Assembly (NCBI RefSeq): GCF_003144115.1
Contig: NW_020312002.1
Location: 1 to 64,000 of the forward strand
Origin: Tilletiopsis washingtonensis
Lineage: Eukaryota; Basidiomycota; Exobasidiomycetes; Entylomatales
DNA: 64,000 nucleotides
Direction of reading: 5' to 3'
Shown piece by piece: positions 56,317 through 64,000 of this stretch. Made by a program: the position numbers and the translations under genes. Each line of letters starts with the position of its first letter. The first letter of the stretch is position 1. The notes under the pieces are model-generated. The model was not told the DNA's origin, made no database searches, and was given only the letters and a program-made list of their open reading frames with translations.

Positions 56317-57634
56317 TCAGTAAGAGTCCCACTCGTCGTCACTCTCGTCCTCGTCGTCACTCTCGTACTGAGATGTCGCGAACACGTACGGCGCCTTTCT
56401 GTCGATGAACGGCATAGGCTTGGGGACGCGCGCGTCCAGAATTCTGTAGACGCGAGCAGTCAGTTGAGCAATGGCAGCGCAGAGCATACCTGCGACACGC
56501 ACTCGGCAGCTTCGTCGGTCCACCGGGCCCCTGGCAGTCGTCATGCTCGCTTCATTGGCGGAGCGAGCCTCGGGCTCATCATTCCACACCGAACTGGGGA
56601 CATGTGAGAGAGGGCAGAAAGCGTGCTGGGCTGGGTGGCCTCACCGGGGACACTGGGTCATGAAGCGCAGGAGACGCTCTCGCATGCATGCGGCGTGAGC
56701 CGACCTGCCGCCGTCGCCTGCAAAGAACTGGCCAAGTCGGCGTTGGAAGTCGGCGTCGAAAGCACTTGTTTGTTCGGCGAGTTTCTGCAGGGTCAAGGGA
56801 TCAGATGCTCGAGCGGCCGTAGGCGTCCACATAACCCGCAGCACTCACCCAGGTGAAGCCAGTGAGGTAGCAATCCTGCAGCGGTGCGTGCAGTGCGAGT
56901 TCCACGGATGTCAGGGCGCTGAAGATGTGCTCATTCTTGGAGCAGCGCGTAGCGAGGGTGTGTCCGACACCCTTGTTGGCCAGCAGCCAGCTAGCACGTT
57001 CCTTTAGGAGCTGCGTCTTCAGCAGGTCCAGTTCGAGCTGTGAGGATCAAGCCTCAGTATTGACGGAAGAAAAGACGCGCGAAGCCATCGTGAACGCACC
57101 ATCTCGGCCGCGGAGAACAGCGCCACGACCGTATCGATTGAGCTTTCGTGCAGGCTCGGGATGCGCTCAGTGTACTTTCGCGGCGGCAGCATCAGCGCGT
57201 AAACTGGCGGAGCAAGCGAGGTCGACTCACCAGCCACTGGACAAGCAGGTACAGCGCTGGGTGGCAGACGCCGAGCTTAACCAACTGCGAGATGCGAGAG
57301 TGAGCATTGTCCCTTGCCTCGGCATTCACTTCAGACGCACTTTGCGGCGCCTAAACTTGACCTCGTCGGGCATCCTGGGAATGTAGGAGCCCACGGCCGG
57401 CGCTGCGGCGCCGCCGTTGCCTTCCGCATACTCTCCTCCAAGCAGCACCTTGAACCACTCGTGCCTCAGCAGCACCAGCGAATGCACATCGATGAAGTAC
57501 GTCGGGTCCTCCGCATGGTCGCGCGACACCAGAGAGACGTCGGCCGTCGTCTGCGCGTCCTTGATGCAGAGATCGCGCCATATGTCCTTGCGATCCTCGC
57601 CCATGAGGAGCTCAAAGTCGAGAAGCGGCGCCAT
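56317..57634 (-). CDS. BTB/POZ-like protein, subfamily II member 1
   Basis: Six exons (57341-57634, 57231-57284, 57100-57174, 56849-57037, 56645-56784, 56317-56593) give 342 residues. The BTB domain reads DVSLVSRDHAEDPTYFIDVH then SLVLLRHEWFKVLLGGEYAE in exon 1, LVKLGVCHPALYLLVQWL in the 54-base exon 2, and YTERIPSLHESSIDTVVALF plus SAAEM in exon 3. Together these cover the whole BTB fold (VH...VLxxHxxFFxxxL, then YTG...LxAA). The last exon ends in an acidic tail (ESDDEDESDDEWDSY) that other members lack. The start is the first ATG before the domain. A possible extra intron near 56420-56480 is not required for the frame. Confidence 0.78.
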
Positions 57635-58120
57635 CTGCTGGCGTGAGAGCGTCAGGCAAGCCAGAGCCGCGGAGTACAGATCCGAATCGCGGCGCACGGC
57701 GTACCTGGGCTGCGCACGGACGAGCGCTGCCGATGATGGGCGAGCGTGATGGAGGCGAAGCTGCGCCGAGAGTGGTGGAGGCGAGAGCAGTCGGGGCCCG
57801 TGCGCGAGCTGGCAGATGCTGAGGCGCGCAGTGGGCTGAGGCGCGAGCAGCGGGCGAGGGAGTGGTGGAGCAGAGCGAAGCGGCCGCGGTGCGCGGGCCA
57901 CGCCAGACGCCTGTCGCACGCCGGCCTCTCGTGCGGGCGCCGCACCGCGAGTCTGCCTCGCCCCAGCCCCTGCCGTTACGCTGCTCGCTGTCGTAGCGAC
58001 GAGACAGGCGCTCGCCTGCGCAGCCTGTTCGACAGCAGAGAGCAGCGGCACCACGTGTCTTGGATCGGGTCATCAGCGTGACAAGAGAAGCAGCACAGCG
58101 GTTTCGTTTCGCGCTCGCTG
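57635..58120. other. Upstream region of BTB-like gene 4
   Basis: About 490 bases. Open frames continue 5' of gene 4 but encode Arg/Ser-rich shadow sequence with no motif. Presumed promoter. Confidence 0.5.
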
Positions 58121-58680
58121 CTAGGCGGTTAGCTTACTAAAAGTGGACGACTGACATGCTCTTCGTGCCATGCCACGCCGTCCTGCTGCCATCGCCAGCT
58201 CAGTCTTTGTGGGATCCAGCCCCCCGCGGCTGCGTGGACCACGCCAATGCTTCGCGGCGCTCTCCACGGCCGCCTCTGCTCGCACATCGTCGGCAGTCTC
58301 GGCTCGGGCGAAGCGCTTCTGCAGGACACATTCCCTGACCAAGCGATCGCCAAGGCTCGCCTCGGACAGCATGCTGCTCCGCTCAGCTGCTTCCTCCAGC
58401 ATGCACACTCCCTCGCGAGAGACCTGCGTCGCCGTGCGGAAGCTGCGGCCTGGCTGCGCAAGAGCATCTGCTCGGCGCGCATGCGCACGCCAACATCCTC
58501 ATCCGTCAGCGCTTCTCTCCCGAGCGGCCTCAGTACGCACAAGCAGGGCAGCGCACGCCAAGCTTCCGCGCAGGCACCTGCGGGAGAACGTCCACGCCCA
58601 CGCGCTGACGACGCAGGTTGGCCACCTCCTCGCTCAAGCGGGACAGGCAAAGACAGAACATGCGCGTATCACAATGCAAA
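58121..58680 (-). CDS. Possible small helical protein, unrecognised and poorly bounded
   Basis: A candidate only. On the minus strand three stretches look like coding helices: RLSEEVANLRRQRVGVDVLP near 58610, REALTDEDVGVRMRAEQMLL near 58500, and EEAAERSSMLSEASLGDRLV followed by VLQKRFARAETADDVRAEAA at 58190-58400, ending at a stop at 58121. They lie in different frames and would need at least two short introns, which I could not place with confidence. No family is recognised. It could be a real small gene, an old gene remnant between two BTB-like genes, or chance. Confidence 0.35.
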
Positions 58681-58834
58681 CGAGCGGAAGAGAACCTTCG
58701 ACGATACTCGGCGACGCTCTTCTTCCCGCGATCTCCTAGTGAAGCATGGGTCAGAAGGAGGAGAGGTGGGGCAACGGGTGGTGGGGCGCTTCCGGCCTGC
58801 TCACCCCGGGTGCCCATCCTACTGCACCATATGA

Positions 58835-60231
58835 TCATTCTTCGAACGCCCAGGAGGTTTTCGGAATATGGAAAGTCTTGTCTGGCATGTTCTTGAGAAG
58901 CCTGAAAGCAGGGTTCAGCCATCTACGCTTTGGCGATGAAGATGTACAACTCACTCAGCGGAGCCATCGGTCCACCAGGATCGCGCCGCCTCCCTGTAGA
59001 TGTTGGGCTGTCCGCTGCCCTCGGAGCTCCACATGAACCTGACACGGGTGAGCTGCAGCGCCTCTCGCTCGAGCGCTTCTGCTCACCAAGGACATAGGAT
59101 GAGGAACCGGCACAGACGTCCGCGCATAACGATGCGGTACTGCGAATCGGTCGGAGACGCGCTGAGCTCGCTTTGCAGTAGCTCAGTAATATCGTCCAGT
59201 TTTGAAGGGTAGACCGCGCGATTGAGCAAACGCTACAGGGGTTCAGCTCATGATGCGCAGGACTCGTCACTGCGACACAGCACGCACGAAGGTGAAACGT
59301 CGGAAGATAACATCTCGGAGGCGTGGATGGCGTGCCAGCGCTTCCGAGCGCAGCACCTTGAACAGCTGACGCCCGTGCATTTTGAATTTACGCTCTTTCA
59401 GTCTCTCAATGATCTGCTCTTCCAGGCGTGGAAGGTGGAGCTGGAAGAGTGTCGGCACGCGGCGAGGAGCAAGCGGGACCACAGTACCATTTGCGAAGCA
59501 GCATATAGCTCAATTATTTCCTCCAAAGTTGCAGTATTGTCAAGAGCCGGAGGCTTCTCAGTGTACTGTGGGAGGGCAAGCGTGAGCTCATACGAGAATT
59601 AATGCAGCACATGACCTCACCAGCCAGGCAGTGATCATGAGAAGCGTTGCGTTTGGCAGGCCAAGCTTGATGAGCTGAGAATTTGTGCAGTGAGCTTTTG
59701 ACACTGTATGCTCGACGGGAGACGCCTACCTTCTTACGCGCGACCTTTGATTGAGCGCCTGCCGGAAATGCACCTTGGCTGGAAGCATCGACCTCCTCTT
59801 CCTGTGAGACGCGATCGATCAGCTCGCTTCACGACGTCAGAGCTTCTCAGCTAGTCACCGGACTCTCTCCAGCATCTGGAGCGGACGATGAAGACGAGTT
59901 GAAAGTGTCGGGCAGCTTGCGCTTGCGCGTGGATGCCTGAGCATCGACAAAGGTGGCGCCTTCAGAATAGCCACCATCCAGCGCGCTGACAAAAAATTCG
60001 TGCCGGCGCAGCACGATCTCGTGCACGTCGATGCCGTAGCGTGCGACGTCATCTTCGTGATCGCGGGACACAAGTACCACGTCCGTCGTGCCAAGAGCGT
60101 GCTGCACCAGACTTGCCGTGACCGCAGGAGCTGCTTCGGCGAGAAGGAGGGAGAGGTCGTGCTGAGGCGCTCCGCTGCGGAAAATGAGCAGGCGTGAAGC
60201 TGAGCGCTGCGCAGCTGACGCACTCAGACAT
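58835..60231 (-). CDS. BTB/POZ-like protein, subfamily II member 2, with an 8-base first exon
   Basis: Nine exons (60224-60231, 59859-60174, 59730-59801, 59621-59674, 59488-59565, 59288-59440, 59087-59232, 58955-59038, 58835-58901) give 325 residues in one frame. Exon 1 is only ATGTCTGA; a GTGCGT donor then joins to GAPQHDLSLLLAEA. The BTB domain reads DVVLVSRDHEDDVARYGIDV then HEIVLRRHEFFVSALDGGYS, LIKLGLPNATLLMITAWL (54-base exon) and YTEKPPALDNTATLEEIIEL. Later exons hold ARHPRLRDVIFRRFTF and REAARSWWTDGSAE, both shared with member 3. Without the tiny exon the ATG lies in the wrong frame. An alternative upstream in-frame ATG exists at 60371. Confidence 0.78.
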
Positions 60232-60810
60232 ATTGGCAGCGAAGCGTTGAGCGGCGGAGAGAGAGGGCGGAGATGGAGAGATGGGCTTGAGGAGTGCGGC
60301 TGAGCCTGGAAGTGCAGGCGATGGGGTGGTGGAGTGGAGGACAGATGCGTGGCGGCTGTAGGCCTGATCACGCACGGCCGACCGCGCGCGGCGCGCGCAT
60401 GGGCCGCCTCGCGGCTGCGCTTTCCCGCACGAAAGGGACCTTGCGGGCTCGACCGAGCTGTCCACCCTGCTCCCTGATCTTTGCGTGATCAGCACAGGCC
60501 AGAGGACCCTGCGCAGCGAGACATCGCAACGCTTGCGCTCGGCTGTGCAAGAAGCAGCGTCCCGGCTGTCAGAGGCGCGCCTCCTGAGATACAGCAGCCC
60601 TAGGACGTTCACGCTGCAGCGCGCTACGCTGACTTCTTCCCTCCCTTGGAGCTCGAGCACCACCCTGTTGCGTGAGGCATCTCCGGATCGTGCCATATGT
60701 CACTGAGCGCGAGAACTCCGGCATATGATCTTCACCCCTCATCAGCCACGAGGCACGCATGGGCACGAATCAATATTGAAAGGCAGCCTTCATGCCGCTG
60801 CCGGTGGGCC
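60232..60810. other. Intergenic between BTB-like genes 5 and 6
   Basis: About 580 bases without a supportable gene. It should hold the promoter of gene 5 and the end of gene 6. Confidence 0.55.
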
Positions 60811-62333
60811 TTACTTCTTCTCCTTCCCCTCGGGCGCAGGCGTGGGCACCAGCTTGTCCATGAGCTTGCGGTGCTTTTCCTCCTCGGGCACACCGGCCAA
60901 GAGCCTGCGGGTGAAAGGTGAGGGTACGCTTCGTGCTCAGCGCCTTGCCACTTACTTGGCCGACGAGTCCCTCCACCACGTCTGCGCCGCCTGGCGCAAC
61001 TGTGTCATTTTGCCTCCATCCGCACTCCAGAGGAGCCTTTCGACACGTCAGCGTGGAATGCCAGCAGTCTGCCACCTTGCTCACCGGGGGCCTCGACAGA
61101 GGAAGGTAGTGAAGCGACGTCGAACCTCAGCGGTGTACTCTGAGTCCTCCTCATTGCTGTCGAGCACCCGTTGCACCATTGTCTCCACGACTTTATCAGG
61201 AGCATAGCATTGCTGGACCGTCATCTGCATCAGCACGTCAGTGCACCGCTCATCTGTGCCCGCTCATCGAAACGTACGTATGTCAAGTGATGGCAGAAGA
61301 CATCGTGAAGTCGCGGATGGCGCCCTACCTCTTCGCTGAGCGTGCTGCTTATTAGCGTATCGAACGGAAAATATCCAGAACGTAGAGCCTTCTCGACCAT
61401 GTCGGTCTCGAGCTTTTCCATCCCGAGCTGAAGGGACGGCTAAGTGGCTGGAGTAGCTCGAGGGCGCAGAGCCAAGACCCACCATCTGCGCAGCAGCATA
61501 GAGCCCGACGATGTCCTTCAGACTTAGTTCGCGGAGCTCAGGTGTTTCTCCAGTATACTGCACAGCAGGTGAGTGCTGTTCAGCCAAGCCTTCGCGCGCG
61601 ACTCACCATCCAGTCGGTGAGTAATAGCAGCGCTGGATGGGACATTCCCATGCGGATAATTTTCTGAGCCGTGGAGAGCTTGTTCAGCAAGCGCTGCACC
61701 CATCCGAGACCCGAGACTCACCTTCTCTGACTGCGTGCCTGCAGATGAAGTCGACGACTCTGCTGCGGGGCTCGCACACGCTTTGTTCCGGCCATCGAGC
61801 TGAGCAGCTGTGCCTGTGGCCGACGGCGCAGGCTCTTGCGCAGCCTCGATGAAAGCATCTTGACTGTGAAGCGCCGCTGCGCTAGCAGCGCTATCCTCGA
61901 TGTCTTGCTGCACGTCCTTCCTCGTGCGTGCCTTTGCAGCTCTCGACGCTTCGACAGCATCAAAGCCGTCCGGCAGCTTGCGCTTGCCAGACGGCACTTC
62001 CGCGCTCTGCGACGCTTCTCCCAGCGCAGGGCTGCTGACGTGCGAGGCGTTTTCTGCATACCCGCCGTGCAGCATGCGCTCGAAAAAGTCGTGCGCCCGC
62101 AGCACCGACTCGTGCACCTCGATGGCGTAGCGCGGATCGTCCTCGTGGTCGCGAGAGATGAGGACGGTGTCCGTCATCGGCAGCGCGATTGCGGCCAAGC
62201 GCTTGTGAACGTCTTCTTGAAAGACTTCAAAGAAAGCGTCCAGATCAAACTGCTCGACGCTGCCAGGCGCCTCGCGCGAGGGGAAGCACTTGCAGAAGCG
62301 CCAGGGCGCGCATCCACTTACGCACTCGTCCAT
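60811..62333 (-). CDS. BTB/POZ-like protein, subfamily II member 3
   Basis: Closest relative of the gene at 58835. Exon 1 is again 8 bases (62326-62333, ATGGACGA) with a GTGCGTAAGT donor, and exon 2 is 61722-62259. The BTB domain reads DTVLISRDHEDDPRYAIEVH then ESVLRAHDFFERMLHGGYAE, MSHPALLLLTDWM, and YTGETPELRELSLKDIVGLY plus AAAQMLGMEKLE, the clearest BTB match of the six. A disordered insert of about 100 residues follows the first half. Later exons hold GRHPRLHDVFCHHLTY, RQAAQTWWRDSSAK and a final LVPTPAPEGKEKK. Intron 1 is 66 bases and stop-free, so an unspliced start is also open; the splice is preferred because it matches member 2. Inner exon edges are partly approximate. Confidence 0.78.
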
Positions 62334-62864
62334 TTTGGCGGCGCAGCGTGAAGCGCGAGAGCGAGAGGCTGGCTTGGGCGGGCTGAGCGTGCCGTGCTGA
62401 GCGGTAGATGATGAGCGCAGAGCAGCAGACAGCAAGGACGGGTGGTGGAGGGGAGGACAGATGCGAAGCGAGCGGCCGCCTCGCCGTGCGCGGCCGGCCC
62501 AGCGCGCGCGCCGCGCCCTCGCGCACGGTCGCGTCGCGGGCGCACCAGGGGCACAGCCGCCGCGCGTCGCCTGGCGCCGAGAGGTCACGCTGGCGAGGCC
62601 AGGCGGCCATCACAGCAGCATGTTTCGCCTCAAGACATTTCTTCCAGGCGCTGCGGCGAGCGCCGGCCCGGGCTCTGCCAGTGGCCCAGCGCAGCGTGCC
62701 GCACGGCGGCCTGATGCGGCTGGCGGGCGTCGACACGCAGCCAGATCAGGCAGGCGAGGCGCGCTTCCCACGCGTCGTGCGCCCTCTCACAGGCCTGCTG
62801 ACGTAAGCCAGATTTCGGCCAGCTGCGCCGTGCCGCCCTCGCTTCTTCTTGCCTCTCATCCACC
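62334..62864. other. Divergent promoter region, BTB-like gene 6 and RIO1
   Basis: About 530 bases between two divergent starts. No gene or RNA seen. Confidence 0.6.
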
Positions 62865-64000
62865 ATGACTGCAGCGCCGCACCCCGACCAGTTCGACGAT
62901 GCGCCCGACGACGACACGGCAGCCCCGGCTGGCGCGCCGCAGCCGTCTGCGCCGCGCATAGACGACGACGCCGCGTCGGCCGGCGAGTACGAGCAGGAGC
63001 TGAGCGCGTGGTATGCCCAGCACGGCATCTCGCCCGGCGACGAGGAGGAGTATGAAGAGGAGGATGAGGACGAGTATGAGGAGGAGGGGCTCAGTGCGAT
63101 GGGCACCGTCGAGGATGCCGACTGGGAGATGGCGCGTGGCGGTGAGTGCGCCTCATGCAGCAGGTGGAGGGCGCTGGCAGGCTTGCGCAGCGGCTGATGC
63201 GCCCGCCGCAGACTTCACCAAGCTGTACAACCGCTCGCGGCAGCTGGCATCCGTGGCGCAGGCCAGCTCGGGCAATGCTTCTGGCAGTGCTGCCTCGCAG
63301 GCGGCGGCCAACGTGCCGCTGCCAGCGATGAACCGGGCGCGGCGAGCGCCGGTGAAGCGCACTGGTGGCGCAGAGGCAGCGCGGCCAGCAGGCAGCGGCG
63401 AGGCGAGCACCTCTGCGGCTGCGGCGCTGGCCATCGGCGCACACGCCAACAAGACCGAGGCGCAGCTGAGCAACATGTCGCACCTCTCGTCGCGCCTCAA
63501 GATCCTCGACGCGTACGACCCATCGGCGTCGGCAGGCGGCGCCGTGTCAGGCGGTGTGCCGCGCAAGGGCGCTGCGGGCGCAGGCGAGAAGCGCAACAAG
63601 GACAAGGCGGACCGCGCGACGACCGACGGCGTGCTCGACCCGCGCACGATGGTCATCCTCTTCAAGATGCTGGCGCGCGGCCTGCTGGCACAGATCGACG
63701 GCTGCGTATCGACGGGCAAGGAGGCGAATGTGTATCACGCCTCGACGCCGCCGCCAGAAGGCTCGCCGGAAAGCACGCGCGGCGGCAACGTGGCGCTCAA
63801 GATCTACAAGACGTCGATCCTCGTCTTCAAGGACCGCGATCGCTACGTCTCGGGCGAGTTCCGCTTCCGGCACGGCTACGCGCGGCACAACCCGCGCAAG
63901 ATGGTGCGGCTGTGGGCGGAGAAGGAAGCGCGCAACCTCAAGCGCCTGGTCTCGGCGTCGATCCGTGCGCCGCGGCCCATCGAGCTGCGCGACCACGTCC
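62865..64000 (+). CDS. RIO1: RIO1 atypical protein kinase, cut by the window end
   Basis: Atypical kinase needed for late 40S ribosome maturation. Exon 1 is 62865-63141 and exon 2 runs from 63212 past base 64000, so the C-terminal half is missing here. The N-terminus is acidic ([16 protein letters not shown]). The kinase part shows [20 protein letters not shown] with the RIO P-loop [30 protein letters not shown] with the invariant Lys, and [20 protein letters not shown], the flexible loop of RIO1. The catalytic and metal-binding Asp residues lie beyond the window. With DHR1 it is one of two ribosome-biogenesis genes here. Confidence 0.95.

Noticed and set aside
60049-60696. Reading the frame beginning MSECVSCAALSF as the BTB-like protein
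   Set aside because: That frame leaves the BTB domain. Splicing after ATGTCTGA at a GTGCGT donor restores it and matches the neighbouring paralog.
1-64000. tRNA, rRNA, CRISPR arrays, LTR elements or DNA transposons
   Set aside because: I noticed no paired tRNA A/B boxes, no rRNA-like sequence, no spaced direct-repeat array, and no transposase or reverse-transcriptase motif. A covariance-model and repeat search would settle the small-RNA part.

Overview
This window is the left end of a chromosome from a GC-rich, intron-containing filamentous or yeast-like basidiomycete. It opens with about 94 bases of CCCTAA telomere repeat (TTAGGG type). Genes carry short introns (mostly 45-90 bases) with GTGAGT or GTGCGT donors. 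The proteome is fungal: Ste7/Fuz7-type MAPKK, HOS3 deacetylase, PFF1 vacuolar protease, DUF3140, AceTr acetate transporters. The N-terminus of the MAPKK recalls smut Fuz7, so Ustilaginomycotina is my best guess, but this is inference. I see no rRNA, tRNA, CRISPR array, transposon or virus-derived element.

Layout. 1-870: telomere plus a CpG-poor subtelomeric stretch. 871-20377: mostly housekeeping genes, namely the DHR1/ECM16 ribosome-biogenesis helicase, a hotdog thioesterase, NDUFAF6, SF3b p14 (SF3B6), DNAJC11, a Ste7/Fuz7 MAPKK, a BCH-RhoGAP, a DHH phosphoesterase with a PCNA-box-like tail, and a DUF3140 protein. 20827-33236: membrane and secreted functions separated by long non-coding gaps, namely a DUF1772 protein, a Kex2-processed secreted protein, an annexin, two divergent acetate transporters, and a TPR protein with a 21-base exon. 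33489-46927: mitochondrial uL29m, PFF1 protease, an unknown protein, RNR1, and a two-pass membrane protein with a threefold S-R-F-x-F-T-P motif.

47115-62333 is the most unusual region. Six paralogous BTB/POZ-like genes, all on the minus strand, lie as two blocks of three on either side of a HOS3 histone deacetylase and VMA6. Each block is a subfamily with its own exon layout. Two members share an 8-nucleotide first exon, and one member carries a one-base frame break. The window ends inside RIO1.

Gene models were built by hand from splice signals, codon phase and family motifs. Where exon lengths are given, they sum to an intact frame unless stated otherwise. Protein family names rest on motif recognition, not on database searches.
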